Assembly (NCBI RefSeq): GCF_029167105.1
Contig: NZ_JARFML010000011.1
Coordinates: 62,001-126,000 of the forward strand
Direction: 5' to 3'
Source: Bradyrhizobium yuanmingense
GTDB lineage: Bacteria; Pseudomonadota; Alphaproteobacteria; Rhizobiales; Xanthobacteraceae
DNA length: 64,000 bases
Each line of letters starts with the position of its first letter. Positions within the stretch are counted from its first letter, which is position 1. Below, in pieces: positions 15,169 to 25,095 of this stretch. A program made the position numbers and the translations under genes. The notes beneath the pieces are model-generated. The model was not told the origin of the DNA and did no database searches. It saw only the letters and a list, made by a program, of their open reading frames with translations.

Positions 15169-16206
15169 ATGACGATACGATGGATGCTTGGCGCATTGAT
15201 GTCGCTGTGGCTCGCCGCCCCGGCGTTCGCAGGCAATCTCGATCCGGCCGCGGTCAACGAGGCTGCGCGTCCTGCGAAGCCGCCGGCCACCGACAAGCTG
15301 AATGCAGCCGTGGTGAAGCTTCAGGTGCTGCTCGATCGCGCGCAATTTTCGCCCGGCGAGATTGACGGCAAGCTCGGCGAGAACGCGCAGAAGGCGCTCA
15401 AGGCGTTCGCGGAGCAGAACGGCATCGCATCCGACAAGGTTGTGGCGCCGGAGCTCTGGGACAAGCTGACCGCAGCGAGCGAGGGCCCGATTCTCGTCGA
15501 CTACAAGATCACCGACGCCGACGTGAAGGGACCGTTCTTAATGAAGCTGCCGGCCAAGCTCGATGACATGAAGTCCCTGGACGCGCTGAGCTACACCAGC
15601 CCGCTCGAAGGACTTGCCGAGAAATTCCACATGAGCGCGGATCTGCTCAGGGCGCTCAATCCGGGCAAGACCTTCGACAAGGCCGGAGAGACGATCGTCG
15701 TCACAAACATTCCGGCGCGGCGTGAGCTGCCGCGCATCGTCCGCATCGAGGTCGACAAGGCACGCGCGACGTTGAAGGCCTTCGACGGCTCCGATCGCAT
15801 GATCGCGTTCTATCCGGCGTCGGTCGGCAGTCCGGATCGCCCGACGCCAACGGGAACGCTGAAGGTCACCGCCAGCCACGAGCTGCCGACCTACCGCTAC
15901 AATCCCGAGTACAAGTTCAAGAGCGTCAAGTCCAAGAGACCGTTCGACATCAAGCCGGGTCCGAACAATCCGGTGGGCGCATACTGGATCGGCCTGTCGG
16001 CGCAGGGCTACGGCATCCACGGGACGGCAGAGCCCGACAAGGTCAGCAAGTCGGCGTCGCACGGCTGCGTTCGGCTCACCAATTGGGACGCGCGTGTGCT
16101 CGGCGAGAACGTGAAGCGCGGCATGCCCGTCGTCTTCCTCGATGCGCCGACGGAATCCTCATCGAAGCGGCAGGGCACGCCCGCTGCGACGCGTGCCGCA
16201 AACTAG
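15169..16206 (+). CDS. L,D-transpeptidase with peptidoglycan-binding domain
   Basis: A 345-residue exported enzyme. The signal peptide MTIRWMLGALMSLWLAAPAFA leads to a PG_binding_1-like helical domain (LQVLLDRAQFSPGEIDGKLGENAQKALKAFAEQNG). A LysM-like stretch follows (YTSPLEGLAEKFHMSADLLRALNPG). The YkuD domain ends with the catalytic motif YGIHGTAEPDKVSKSASHGCVRLTNWD, with His and Cys of HGCVR. The enzyme makes 3-3 cross-links or attaches proteins to peptidoglycan. I chose ATG 15169, directly before the signal peptide, rather than an in-frame ATG at 15100. Confidence 0.92.
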   Translation: MTIRWMLGALMSLWLAAPAFAGNLDPAAVNEAARPAKPPATDKLNAAVVKLQVLLDRAQFSPGEIDGKLGENAQKALKAFAEQNGIASDKVVAPELWDKLTAASEGPILVDYKITDADVKGPFLMKLPAKLDDMKSLDALSYTSPLEGLAEKFHMSADLLRALNPGKTFDKAGETIVVTNIPARRELPRIVRIEVDKARATLKAFDGSDRMIAFYPASVGSPDRPTPTGTLKVTASHELPTYRYNPEYKFKSVKSKRPFDIKPGPNNPVGAYWIGLSAQGYGIHGTAEPDKVSKSASHGCVRLTNWDARVLGENVKRGMPVVFLDAPTESSSKRQGTPAATRAAN

Positions 16207-16478
16207 TCCTTGGGAAAATCCTTGCGCATCGCGATCTCCGCGGCGTCGCCGGGCGACAGCACGTTCTGATCGAAGGCGGCCTGCGGCGTCGTCATGATGT
16301 CGTAGAGCGAGATGCCCTTGATCGGCTTGCCCATGAGCTCGCGGACGCATTCGGCGAGCGTGCCGTTGTAGACGAGATAGGGCGGCCCGCGATCCTTCTG
16401 CCGCTCGCCCTTCAGCGACGGCCATTTCTTCAGCTCGGCCGGCGCGTCATAGGCGATCGGCGATCCCTCTTTGAACAT
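16203..16478 (-). CDS. small conserved hypothetical protein
   Basis: A 91-residue soluble protein starting MFKEGSPIAYDAPAELKKWP. It reads as a genuine protein, with an aromatic core (GPPYLVYNGTLAECVRELM, GISLYDIMTTPQAAF), while the opposite strand there is Arg-rich nonsense. No domain recognised. Its stop overlaps the last bases of the L,D-transpeptidase gene by 4 bp on the opposite strand. ATG 16478 is preferred because the frame upstream of it is not protein-like. Confidence 0.65.
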   Translation of the reverse strand: MFKEGSPIAYDAPAELKKWPSLKGERQKDRGPPYLVYNGTLAECVRELMGKPIKGISLYDIMTTPQAAFDQNVLSPGDAAEIAMRKDFPKD

Positions 16479-16554
16479 GCGATTGGCCCCGGTGGCTTGA
16501 TGGCCGGGAAGCCTACAGCCGCCGGGTAAACGCCCGTTAAAGAATTGGTTCAAA

Positions 16555-17412
16555 TCAGCCGGCAATGAAGGCGAGCAGGGTGCCGTTGGCCTTGGCCGGC
16601 GGCACGCAGATCGCAGCTCCGCTCCGCACCGCGGCCGACCCCAGCGCCTTCTCGGTCGCCGCGAGATCGCCGCTGACCAGCACCAGCGCGGCGCCACCGC
16701 GCTCGAAGAGGCCGTTCAGCGGCACGCCGGGATAGCGCTTGGCGAGTTGGTCCAGCGTCAGATAGACGAAATCGGCGCGATCGCCGCCGGAGGGCACGGT
16801 GACGGCGCCGTCCGCGTCGGTCTTCGCCTCGCGGTCGATCAGGCGGGCGAGATGCGCGGCCTCCTTGGCGGGCTCCGGCGTTGCGATCAGCGTCTGCTTG
16901 ATCCGCTTGGCCGCATTGGCGTGGGTCATCAGCTCGGGGATCCACACGGTCTCGCGGGTCTTGTGCTGGCAGGCGAAGATGCGCACGCCGCCCGGAGCTT
17001 CCGCCGTCGGCCACATGAAGGTGCGGAATTTCGCCGCCGAGATCGTGCCATCTGGCAGCGTGACGGGGCGTTCGAAATCGGTCGGGCCGACCGGCTCCAG
17101 GCCCCGTGCACGGATCTCCTCGGCGCCGGCGGCGCTATCGATTGCGGTGAAAGCGATGCGCTCGATGCCCTCGCCATGGCGCTCGACGAAGGCGCGGGCC
17201 GGCGCATTGTGCTCGGTCGCCACGAGCACCCCGAGCAGCTCCATGTAATCGGGGTCGAACATGATGGTGTAGTTGCCGGTGCCCATATGCGCGCTGTGGG
17301 TGCCGCGCGGCGAGACCGTGAAGCCGAGTTGCCTGTAGTTCTCGGCGGCCTTGTCGAGGTCCTTCACCATAACGACGGCGTGGTCGATACCGATGACGTT
17401 CTTGAGGGCCAT
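16555..17412 (-). CDS. VOC family (glyoxalase-like) protein
   Basis: A 285-residue protein with a vicinal-oxygen-chelate fold. The N-terminal module starts VIGIDHAVVMVKDLDKAAENYRQLGF, with metal-ligand His in IDHAV, and continues THSAHMGTGNYTIMF and DYMELLG (Glu ligand in MELLG). A second half (YLTLDQLAKRYPG...GTLLAFIAG) is more divergent. This is the pattern of the glyoxalase-like PF13468 family: a likely metal-dependent lyase or dioxygenase of unknown substrate. ATG 17412 (MALKNVIG) is used, since the preceding seven codons lack conservation. Confidence 0.85.
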   Translation of the reverse strand: MALKNVIGIDHAVVMVKDLDKAAENYRQLGFTVSPRGTHSAHMGTGNYTIMFDPDYMELLGVLVATEHNAPARAFVERHGEGIERIAFTAIDSAAGAEEIRARGLEPVGPTDFERPVTLPDGTISAAKFRTFMWPTAEAPGGVRIFACQHKTRETVWIPELMTHANAAKRIKQTLIATPEPAKEAAHLARLIDREAKTDADGAVTVPSGGDRADFVYLTLDQLAKRYPGVPLNGLFERGGAALVLVSGDLAATEKALGSAAVRSGAAICVPPAKANGTLLAFIAG

Positions 17413-17557
17413 TGTTCTTATCCCCGATTGCAAGCTGAATTTGCGCCGCGCCGGCGGCTGCCGGCCATGTCTACGCCGGATGTGCGGTCAAGTCATTTTC
17501 AATTCGGCGAGAGAAGCGGAATTTCATTCCGCCCAAGGCATCCTCGTCCGGCGTGCC

Positions 17558-18748
17558 TCAGCGCGCCTGTTCGATATAGGCCGCGAGCACGGCGCGCTCC
17601 TCGCCGGTCATCTCGGTGATGTTGCCCGGCGGCATCGAATTGGACCAGGCCGCGACCCGTCCGATCAGGCGGATGTTGCGATGGATGTGCTCGGGCGTGT
17701 CGAGCACAATGCCTTTCGGCGCGGTGACGATGCCGGCCCAGACCGGCTCGGCCGCGTGGCACATGCTGCAGCGGGACATCACGATCTCCTCGACATTGGC
17801 GGCCGTGACCGGCGCCGACAATGCGCCCGTCTTCACCTCGCGCGGTCCGGCGGCGGAGAGGAGGAGGATCGCAATCACGCCGGCCGCGGCCACGCCCCAC
17901 ACCCACCAGGGCGATTTGCGCCCGGCATGACGCTCGTTGAAGAAGTGGCGGATCACCGGCCCGAGCGCCAGGACGATCGCGACGATGATCCAGTTGAAGC
18001 GCGTGGCGTAGAGCAGGGGATAGTGGTTGCTGATCATCAGCACGACGACGGGAAGCGTCAGGTAATTGTTGTGGACCGAGCGTTCCTTGCTGGCCTTGCC
18101 GAGCTTCGGGTCAGGCGCCTGTCCGGCGATCAGGCTGGCCACGATCTTTTTCTGGTTCGGGATGATCAGCGTGAAGACGTTGGCCACCATGATGGTGCCG
18201 ATGATCGCGCCGATCTGGTTGAAGGCGCCGCGTCCGCTCAGCACATGGGTGAAGGCGTAAGTGAGTGCGACCAGGAACAGATAGCCGCCGATGGCGAAGG
18301 GCAGTTCGCGCTGGGCGAGCCCGGTGCGGCAGGCGGCCTCATAGAGCAGCCACGCCAGCGCCAGGCTGCAGAAGCTGAACAATCCAGCCTGGAACGATGT
18401 GAGGTCGAGGATCGACTTGTCGACCAGGAACAGGTCGGCCTCGAGATAATACACCACCACCATCAGCGCGAAGCCGGACAGCCAGGTGGTGTAGGCCTCC
18501 CATTTGAACCAGGTCAGCTCGTCCGGCATCTGGCTGGGCGCGACCAGGTATTTCATGATCCGGTAGAAGCCGCCGCCATGGACCTGCCAGGCCTCGCCCT
18601 GCACGCCGCCCGGCAGGTCAGCCTTCGGCTTCAGGCTGAGGTCGAGGGCGATGAAATAGAAGGAACTGCCGATCCAGGCGATTGCGGCCACCACGTGCAG
18701 CCAGCGCAGCAGCAGGCTCGCCCATTCTGATATGACGGATCCCCACAT
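17558..18748 (-). CDS. puuD: urate hydroxylase PuuD, membrane-bound with C-terminal cytochrome c
   Basis: A 396-residue inner-membrane protein. An N-terminal eight-helix urate-oxidase-N domain starts EWASLLLRWLHVVAAIAWIGSSFYFIALD and contains further His-bearing helices (HVLSGRGAF, SVHNNYLTLPVVVLMISNHYP). The C-terminal cytochrome c domain has one heme motif CSMCH and a distal MPPGN for Met ligation. PuuD oxidises urate to 5-hydroxyisourate and passes electrons to its cytochrome instead of oxygen (known for the Agrobacterium enzyme). ATG 18748 (MWGSVISEW) is used because upstream codons are not hydrophobic family text. The rest of a urate pathway is not adjacent in this window. Confidence 0.88.
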   Translation of the reverse strand: MWGSVISEWASLLLRWLHVVAAIAWIGSSFYFIALDLSLKPKADLPGGVQGEAWQVHGGGFYRIMKYLVAPSQMPDELTWFKWEAYTTWLSGFALMVVVYYLEADLFLVDKSILDLTSFQAGLFSFCSLALAWLLYEAACRTGLAQRELPFAIGGYLFLVALTYAFTHVLSGRGAFNQIGAIIGTIMVANVFTLIIPNQKKIVASLIAGQAPDPKLGKASKERSVHNNYLTLPVVVLMISNHYPLLYATRFNWIIVAIVLALGPVIRHFFNERHAGRKSPWWVWGVAAAGVIAILLLSAAGPREVKTGALSAPVTAANVEEIVMSRCSMCHAAEPVWAGIVTAPKGIVLDTPEHIHRNIRLIGRVAAWSNSMPPGNITEMTGEERAVLAAYIEQAR

Positions 18749-18984
18749 GATCTCCTCATCCGGCGCGACCTGGATGCCGCAGCCTCCATGACCGTAACCG
18801 GCGATCGCCGCCCTCACAATGTGTCGCACCGTTCAACCGCATTTTCCAGTATGATGGACTGCGGCTGATGCACATCGTGCGGGCATGAACTGACGTGGGA
18901 TTCGGCAGGCGCCAAACTCGCCGAGAGACCTTTTGCGGGTGATCGGCGTTGACGCACGACACGCCCAAGGCGGAGGACGACGAA

Positions 18985-20316
18985 TTGAGCGACAGGATAA
19001 CGTTCGCGGCGATGCTCGCAGCGCTGCTGGCTGCTGCGGCGGCGGCCGGTGCACACGCCGAGCCGGTGTTGCAGGGCAAGGACGCCTATGGCGATTGGCG
19101 CGCCGACAAGCCCGGCACGGTCAGGCTGATCCGGCCGCAGGATCTGGTCAGGCCCGGCGCCACGCGATCGGTTGCGACCTCGTCGCGCGTGGTGCCGCGT
19201 CCGCCGGAAGCCGAGCTCCAGGTGCCTTCCGGCTTCAAGATCGAGCCGTTCGCCGAAGGCCTGCGCGCGCCGCGCATCATCCGCGTGGCGCCGAATGGCG
19301 ACGTGTTCGTCGCGGAAATGCGGGCGGGCACCATTCGCGTGCTGCGCGCAGGCGAGGGCGGCAAGGTCGCCACCAACGAGGTGTTCGCGAGCGGCCTGCG
19401 GCAGCCGTTCGGCATCGCCTTCTTTCCGAACGGCGACAATCCGCAATGGGTCTATGTCGCCAACACCGACAGCGTCGTTCGCTTTCCTTACAAGGCCGGC
19501 GATCTGAAGGCGCGCGGCAAGGCGGAGACGGTTGTCGCAAGCCTGCCGGATGGGGGCCATTCCACCCGGGATATCGTCTTCACGCCCGACAACAAGCGTA
19601 TGCTGGTGTCGGTGGGTTCGCTCAGCAACGTCGCCGAAGGCATGGGGACGCCGCCCGGCGGGATGGAGGCATGGGCGAAGACGCAGCCGCTCGGCGCCAC
19701 ATGGGCCAGCGAGCTCGAGCGCGGCGCGGTGCTGGCCTTCAACCCTGACGGCAAGGAGAGGAAGATCTACGCCACCGGCCTGCGCAACTGCGTCGGCCTC
19801 GCGATCCAGCCGCAGACCGGTCTGCCCTGGTGCTCGACCAATGAGCGCGACGGTCTCGGCGACGACCTCGTGCCCGATTACGTCACGAGCGTGAGGGAAG
19901 GCGCGTTCTACGGCTGGCCGTGGTTCTATATCGGTGGCAATGAAGACCCGCGCCATGCCGGCGCGCGGCCGGATCTCAAGGACAAGGTGACGGTGCCCGA
20001 TGTGCTGATCCAGCCGCACTCGGCCTCACTCGGCATGACCTTCTACCAGGGCGCGCAGTTTCCGCCCGAATACCAGGGCGACGCCTTCGCCGCCCAGCAC
20101 GGCTCCTGGAACAGGTCGAAACGCACCGGTTACAAGGTGATCCGCATCCGCATGAAGGACGGCAAGCCGACCGGCGAGTACGAGGATTTCGTTACGGGGT
20201 TCGTCGTGAACGACACGGAGGTGTGGGGGCGCCCGGTGGGCGTCGCCGCGGCGAAGGATGGATCGCTGCTGATCTCGGAAGATGGCAACGGCACGATCTG
20301 GCGGGTGACGCACTGA
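18985..20316 (+). CDS. PQQ-type sugar (sorbosone/glucose) dehydrogenase family protein, exported
   Basis: A 443-residue periplasmic beta-propeller. A signal peptide (FAAMLAALLAAAAAAGAHA) is followed by PSGFKIEPFAEGLRAPRIIRVAPNGDVFVAE, LRQPFGIAFFPNG, GGHSTRDIVFTPDNKRMLVSVGS and TGLRNCVGLAIQPQTG. GSWNRSKRTGYKVIRI and VGVAAAKDGSLLISEDGNGTIWRV follow. This is the soluble glucose dehydrogenase/sorbosone dehydrogenase fold. I place the start at TTG 18985, preceded by GGAGGA seven bases upstream and immediately before the signal peptide; a further TTG lies at 18949. It probably oxidises an aldose or sorbosone with PQQ; specificity unknown. Confidence 0.87.
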   Translation: MSDRITFAAMLAALLAAAAAAGAHAEPVLQGKDAYGDWRADKPGTVRLIRPQDLVRPGATRSVATSSRVVPRPPEAELQVPSGFKIEPFAEGLRAPRIIRVAPNGDVFVAEMRAGTIRVLRAGEGGKVATNEVFASGLRQPFGIAFFPNGDNPQWVYVANTDSVVRFPYKAGDLKARGKAETVVASLPDGGHSTRDIVFTPDNKRMLVSVGSLSNVAEGMGTPPGGMEAWAKTQPLGATWASELERGAVLAFNPDGKERKIYATGLRNCVGLAIQPQTGLPWCSTNERDGLGDDLVPDYVTSVREGAFYGWPWFYIGGNEDPRHAGARPDLKDKVTVPDVLIQPHSASLGMTFYQGAQFPPEYQGDAFAAQHGSWNRSKRTGYKVIRIRMKDGKPTGEYEDFVTGFVVNDTEVWGRPVGVAAAKDGSLLISEDGNGTIWRVTH

Positions 20317-20335
20317 TCTTACCTTCCCCTCTAGG

Positions 20336-20546
20336 CAGGGCTATCGCATATGACTTGAGGCGGCGGTCTGCGCGCACGCCTCGTCCTTCGAGACGGCGCT
20401 GACGCGCCTCCTCAGGATGAGGCTAATCAGCGTCAGTGCCCGTTGAAACTGCTGCCGCGCACTCCGCCCTCATCCTGAGGAGCCCGCCTCCAGCGGGCAT
20501 CTCGAAGGATGGCCGCAGGGAAAAACTTTCAAATGCGATAGCCCTG
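20336..20546. repeat. nested palindromic intergenic element
   Basis: The outer arms CAGGGCTATCGCAT (20336-20349) and ATGCGATAGCCCTG (20533-20546) are perfect 14-bp inverted repeats. Inside, CCTCAGGATGAGG near 20412 pairs with CCTCATCCTGAGG near 20469, and CTCGTCCTTCGAGA pairs imperfectly with TCTCGAAGGATGG. The whole can fold into a long hairpin. It fills the gap between the convergent sugar dehydrogenase and SDR genes. The inner text is a common rhizobial intergenic motif. Confidence 0.8.
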
Positions 20547-20586
20547 CCCCTCTAGGGGAGGGTTAGAGCAGCACGCTCGCCTCGAC

Positions 20587-21387
20587 CTACCCCCGTCTCA
20601 CGCTCGCACCACCATCCACCGGCAGCGTCACACCGGTGATGAAATTCGCCTCATCGCTCGCCAGAAACAGCGCGGCGTTGGCGACGTCCCAGCCCGTGCC
20701 CATCTTTCTGCGCAGCGGCACCTTGCTGTCGCGTTCGGCTTCGACCTCGGCGCGGGTCTTGTGCCATTCGCGGGCGCGGGTGTCGACGGCCATCGGCGTG
20801 TTCATCAGGCCGGGCAGGATGACGTTGGCGCGGATGCCGTATTCGGCGTTCTGGTAGGCGAGTTGTTCGGTGAAGGCGATCATCGCCGACTTCGTCGCTT
20901 TGTAGGCGACGTAAGGATAGGTGGTGATCGCGGCCATCGACGAGATGTTGATGATGGCGCCGCTTCTCTGCGCGCGCATGATCGGGATCACTTCCTTCGC
21001 GGCCAGAATGCAGCTCTTCAGATTGATGGCGACGACGCGATCGAACGCCTCCTCGGTCAATTGCAGCAGCTCGGCATCGCCACCGGCGAGGCTGACGCCG
21101 ACATTGTTGTGCAGCACGTCGATACGTTCCCAGCGCGATTGCGCGTCCGCAACCATCGCCTTGATGTCCGCAGCCTTGGTCACGTCCGCCTTGAAGGCCG
21201 CCGCCATGCCGCCTTTCGCGGCGATCATCGCCACCGTCTCCTGCGCCGATTCCAGATGGTGGTCGACACAGAAGACCTTGGCCCCCTCGCGCGCGAAGGT
21301 GAGCGCGGTCGCGCGGCCGTTTCCCATGCCTTCGCCGGGGCTTTGCCCGGCCCCGACGACGATCGCGACCTTGTCTTTCAAGCGCAT
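20587..21387 (-). CDS. SDR family NAD(P)-dependent oxidoreductase
   Basis: A 266-residue classical short-chain dehydrogenase. The N-terminal Rossmann motif is IVVGAGQSPGEGMGNGRATAL (an expanded form of TGxxxGxG). NNVG follows in DVLHNNVGVSLAGG, the catalytic Ser in INISSMAAI, and Tyr/Lys in YVAYKATK. The ending FITGVTLPVDGGASVRRG is standard for the family. VFCVDHH after strand 2 suggests NAD over NADP (Asp at the specificity position). Substrate unknown. It is transcribed toward the sugar dehydrogenase and divergent from the cyo operon. Confidence 0.92.
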   Translation of the reverse strand: MRLKDKVAIVVGAGQSPGEGMGNGRATALTFAREGAKVFCVDHHLESAQETVAMIAAKGGMAAAFKADVTKAADIKAMVADAQSRWERIDVLHNNVGVSLAGGDAELLQLTEEAFDRVVAINLKSCILAAKEVIPIMRAQRSGAIINISSMAAITTYPYVAYKATKSAMIAFTEQLAYQNAEYGIRANVILPGLMNTPMAVDTRAREWHKTRAEVEAERDSKVPLRRKMGTGWDVANAALFLASDEANFITGVTLPVDGGASVRRG

Positions 21388-21630
21388 CTCGGTTCACTCC
21401 CGTCCTTGTCATTATTTTCGTGCAGACTAGCAATCGCGCTCCTGGGAGAGAAGAGCGCGCTTTCCGCGTTCATGTCATTGACATCAAACGGAATTGCATG
21501 TGGCGGCCGGTCCATCGCGCATGGCTGGCCGTTGCGGTCCAGGAACCGTTCCGGTCTCGCAGCGTTTGTCGCGGAGCCTTTCCCGCGCTAGGCTCAGTCC
21601 CCGGGCTTCCCAACCACCAGTGGCTTGCCG

Positions 21631-22464
21631 ATGAATCTGCTCGATCCGCAAGGGCCCGTGGCTGCTGGCAACAGCACCATCCTGGTCGATTCGGTCTTCA
21701 TCATGCTCGTGATCGTGGTGCCGACCATTTTCGCGATTCTGGCTTTCGCGTTCTGGTTTCGCGCCTCGAATCCGAGGGCACGCTACCAGCCGGAGTTCGT
21801 CTATTCCGGCCGCGTCGAGATGGTGGTGTGGTCTATTCCGGCGCTCACCGTGATCCTGCTCGGCGGCGTCGCCTGGATCGGCTCGCACCAGCTCGATCCC
21901 GCCGCGCCCGTGCCGGGCACCGGCAGCCCGGTGCGGATCCAGGCGGTCTCGCTCGACTGGAAATGGCTGTTCATCTATCCGGACCAGCGCATCGCCGCCG
22001 TCAACACGCTGACGGTGCCGGCCGGCGCCGAGCTGAATTTCCAGCTGACGTCATCGAGCGTGATGAACACATTCTTCATCCCGCAGCTCGGCAGCATGAT
22101 CTACACCATGAACGGCATGGTGACGAAGCTGAACCTGCGCGCCGACAACGAAGGCAAGCTTCAGGGCCTGTCCGCGCATTTCTCCGGCGACGGTTTCCCG
22201 GACATGATGTTCGACGTCAACGTGATCTCGCCGCTCGCCTTCCCGGACTGGGTGGCGAACACGGCGAAGACGGACGCGGTGCTGAACGAGGACAGCTACA
22301 AGAAGCTGATGCAGCAGGGCATCGAGAAGGGCAGGCCGGTCTACCGCCTCGAAGATCCGCGCCTGTTCGATTTGATCGCGACCCAGCACATTCCGCCGGG
22401 GCCCGGGCCGGCCCTCGCGTCAGAAGCAGGCCGGTCGCACAGTGGAGGCCATGATGCTCGGTAA
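21631..22464 (+). CDS. cyoA: cytochrome bo ubiquinol oxidase subunit II
   Basis: A 277-residue membrane-anchored subunit. It has two N-terminal transmembrane helices (about 17-39 and 58-77) and a periplasmic cupredoxin-like domain ([54 protein letters not shown]). The CuA ligands C-x3-C of cytochrome-c oxidases are missing (the corresponding loop reads [11 protein letters not shown]), as in quinol oxidases. ATG 21631 is used; an upstream TTG is two codons earlier. It is the first gene of cyoABCD, and its last 11 bases overlap cyoB. Confidence 0.93.
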   Translation: MNLLDPQGPVAAGNSTILVDSVFIMLVIVVPTIFAILAFAFWFRASNPRARYQPEFVYSGRVEMVVWSIPALTVILLGGVAWIGSHQLDPAAPVPGTGSPVRIQAVSLDWKWLFIYPDQRIAAVNTLTVPAGAELNFQLTSSSVMNTFFIPQLGSMIYTMNGMVTKLNLRADNEGKLQGLSAHFSGDGFPDMMFDVNVISPLAFPDWVANTAKTDAVLNEDSYKKLMQQGIEKGRPVYRLEDPRLFDLIATQHIPPGPGPALASEAGRSHSGGHDAR

Positions 22465-24454
22465 GCTGAATTGGTCGGCCATCCCGCTGGACCAGCCGAT
22501 TCCGCTCGTCGCCGGCGCGGTGGTGCTTGTCGCGATCCTCGGCGTGCTGGGCTGGGTCGTGGTGAAGGGACATCTGCCCTATCTCTGGCGCGAATGGATC
22601 ACAAGCGTCGACCACAAGCGCATCGGTGTCATGTACATCCTGCTCGCCTCGGTCATGCTGCTGCGCGGCGGCAGCGACGCCATCATGATGCGGATCCAGC
22701 AGGCTGTGGCGTATCAGTCGCAGGGCTATCTGCCGCCGGAGCACTACAACCAGATCTTCTCCGCGCACGGCACCATCATGATCTTCTTCGTGGCGATGCC
22801 GTTCGTGATCGGGCTGATGAACCTCATCGTGCCGCTCCAGCTCGGCGTGCGCGACGTCGCCTTCCCGACGCTCAATTCGGTCGGCTTCTGGCTGACGGCG
22901 ACCGGCGCGCTCTTGGTCAATATCTCGCTCGTGGTCGGCGAATTCGCGCGCACCGGCTGGCTCGCCTTTCCGCCGCTGTCGGAACTGTCCTATTCGCCCG
23001 GCGTCGGCGTCGACTATTACGCCTGGTCGCTGCAGATTTCCGGCGTCGGCACGCTGGTGGCCGGCATCAATCTCGTCACCACCGTGCTTAAGCTGCGCAC
23101 GAAGGGCATGAATTACCTGCGCATGCCGATGTTCTGCTGGACCACGCTGGCTTCGAACCTTCTCATCGTCGCGGCCTTCCCGATCCTCACCGCCACGCTC
23201 GCGATGCTGCTGCTCGACCGCTATCTCGGCTTCCACTTCTTCACCAACGAGGCCGGCGGCAACGTCATGATGTTCATGAACCTGATCTGGGCCTGGGGCC
23301 ATCCGGAGGTCTACATCCTCGTGCTCCCGGCCTTCGGCATCTTCTCCGAGGTGGTCTCGACCTTCTCCGGCAAGGCGCTGTTCGGCTACCGCTCCATGGT
23401 GCTCGCGACCATGGCGATCTGTGTCGTCTCCTTCATGGTCTGGCTGCACCACTTCTTCACGATGGGCGCAGGTCCCAACGTCAATGCCATCTTCGGCATC
23501 GCCAGCATGATCATTGCGATACCGACCGGCGTGAAGATCTACAATTGGCTGTTCACGATGTATGGCGGCCGCATCCGTTTTGCGACACCGATGTTGTGGT
23601 CGGTCGGCTTCATGGTCACCTTCATCATCGGCGGGTTGACCGGCGTCCTGCTCGCGGTGCCGCCGGCTGACTTCATCCTCCACAACAGCATGTTCCTGGT
23701 GGCGCACTTCCACAACGTGATCATCGGCGGCGTGCTGTTCGGCGTGTTCGCCGGCTTCGAGTACTGGTTCCCCAAGGCGTTCGGCTTCCGTCTCGACGAA
23801 CGCTGGGGCAAGGCCGCGTTCTGGTTCACCTTCATCGGCTTCTTCATAACCTTCATGCCGCTCTACATCGTCGGCTTGCTCGGCATGACCAGACGCATGC
23901 AGCACTACGACGTCGCGGCCTGGCGGCCCTGGATGATCGTTGCGGCGGTCGGTGTGGCGGTGCTGACGATCGGGGTGATCTGCCAGATCGTGCAGCTCGT
24001 CGTCAGCATCCGCAATCGTGAGGCGTTGCGCGACCGCACCGGCGATCCCTGGGACGGGCGCTCGCTGGAATGGGCAACCTCGTCGCCGCCGCCGGTGTTC
24101 AACTTCGCCTTCAATCCTGATGTGCGCGGCGAGGACGCCTATTGGGATATGAAGGCGCGCGCGAAGCAGCAATCGCTCGCGCATGAGACGCCGGATTATC
24201 AGGATATCGAGATGCCCCGGAATTCCCCGACCGGATTCGTCTGTGCCTTCTTCGCCACCATCATGGGATTCGCGCTGATCTGGCACATCTGGTGGATGGT
24301 GATCCTGGGCGGCTTGGGCGCTTGGGCGACCTTCGTCGTGTTCGCCTGGCGCGACCATGACGAATACGTCATTCCGGCCGAGGAGGTCGCCCGCATCGAC
24401 CGCAGCAACATCCAGGAACGGCGCAACCTCGTCAGCATGGCGGGAGCAGTCTGA
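22454..24454 (+). CDS. cyoB: cytochrome bo ubiquinol oxidase subunit I
   Basis: A 666-residue heme-copper oxidase core subunit with about 15 transmembrane helices. Heme and CuB ligands are present: His105 in [25 protein letters not shown] (His-Tyr crosslink pair), the HH pair in WLHHFFTMG, and HFHNVI. The quinol-site residues known from E. coli are also in place: Arg71 and Asp75 in [11 protein letters not shown], His97 and Gln100 in PPEHYNQ. The enzyme oxidises ubiquinol, reduces O2 to water and pumps protons. The start at 22454 aligns with the E. coli N terminus (M-x-GKL) and has GGAGG five bases upstream. Confidence 0.96.
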   Translation: MLGKLNWSAIPLDQPIPLVAGAVVLVAILGVLGWVVVKGHLPYLWREWITSVDHKRIGVMYILLASVMLLRGGSDAIMMRIQQAVAYQSQGYLPPEHYNQIFSAHGTIMIFFVAMPFVIGLMNLIVPLQLGVRDVAFPTLNSVGFWLTATGALLVNISLVVGEFARTGWLAFPPLSELSYSPGVGVDYYAWSLQISGVGTLVAGINLVTTVLKLRTKGMNYLRMPMFCWTTLASNLLIVAAFPILTATLAMLLLDRYLGFHFFTNEAGGNVMMFMNLIWAWGHPEVYILVLPAFGIFSEVVSTFSGKALFGYRSMVLATMAICVVSFMVWLHHFFTMGAGPNVNAIFGIASMIIAIPTGVKIYNWLFTMYGGRIRFATPMLWSVGFMVTFIIGGLTGVLLAVPPADFILHNSMFLVAHFHNVIIGGVLFGVFAGFEYWFPKAFGFRLDERWGKAAFWFTFIGFFITFMPLYIVGLLGMTRRMQHYDVAAWRPWMIVAAVGVAVLTIGVICQIVQLVVSIRNREALRDRTGDPWDGRSLEWATSSPPPVFNFAFNPDVRGEDAYWDMKARAKQQSLAHETPDYQDIEMPRNSPTGFVCAFFATIMGFALIWHIWWMVILGGLGAWATFVVFAWRDHDEYVIPAEEVARIDRSNIQERRNLVSMAGAV

Positions 24455-25095
24455 TGGCGATGACCGCGACCGCAGGCCACGCGCACGCCGATCCCCATCA
24501 TATCGGCCTCGTCATCGAGCATCCTGGCCCCGCGCCGAAGCGGATCGTGACCGCCTACGGCTTCTGGATCTTCCTGCTCTCCGACATCGTGATGTTCTCC
24601 TGCTTCTTCGCGGCCTATGCGGTGCTGTCGGGCCAGACCGCCGGCGGCCCCAAGGGCGCGGAGATCTTCGAGCAGAGGAACGTGGCGATCGAGACGGTCT
24701 GCCTGCTGCTGTCGAGCTTCACCTGCGGCATGGCCAGCATCGCCGCCGACGTGCGCAACCGGTTCTGGTTTTATCTGAGCATGACCGTGACCTGCGTGCT
24801 CGGGCTGATATTCCTCGTTCTCGAGTTCCGCGAATTCGCCGACCTCATCGCGCGCGGCTACGGCCCGTCACGAAGTGCGTTCCTGACCGCGTTCTTCTCG
24901 CTGGTCGGCTGCCATGGCCTTCACGTCTCCGCCGGCGTGCTGTGGCTGCTCACCATGATGGCCCAGGTGTTCGCAAAGGGCTTTCGCGCCGACATCTTGC
25001 GCCGGATGACGTGCTTTGCGCTGTTCTGGCACGCGCTCGACATCGTCTGGGTCGCAGTGTTCTCCGTCGTTTACCTGCTCGGGAGCGCGCCATGA
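24454..25095 (+). CDS. cyoC: cytochrome bo ubiquinol oxidase subunit III
   Basis: A 213-residue five-helix subunit, starting one base inside the cyoB stop (TGATG). The sequence TAYGFWIFLLSDIVMFSCFFAAYAVL, FFSLVGCHGLHVSAGVLWLLTMM and FALFWHALDIVWVAVFSVVYL is typical of heme-copper oxidase subunit III of the bo type. The N-terminal His-rich tail (HAHADPHHIG) is variable in the family. It supports stability and proton uptake of the complex. Confidence 0.94.
   Translation: MAMTATAGHAHADPHHIGLVIEHPGPAPKRIVTAYGFWIFLLSDIVMFSCFFAAYAVLSGQTAGGPKGAEIFEQRNVAIETVCLLLSSFTCGMASIAADVRNRFWFYLSMTVTCVLGLIFLVLEFREFADLIARGYGPSRSAFLTAFFSLVGCHGLHVSAGVLWLLTMMAQVFAKGFRADILRRMTCFALFWHALDIVWVAVFSVVYLLGSAP

Noticed and set aside
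20337..20545. CRISPR-like repeat structure
   Set aside because: Only inverted repeats are present, with no direct repeats at regular spacing; no cas gene nearby.
21478..21495. Possible FNR/FixK box upstream of cyoA
   Set aside because: TTGACATCAAACGG lacks the second half-site at the required four-base spacing.
22217..24358. 713-codon minus-strand frame
   Set aside because: Antisense to cyoA/cyoB, with Arg/His/Glu-rich text and no motifs.
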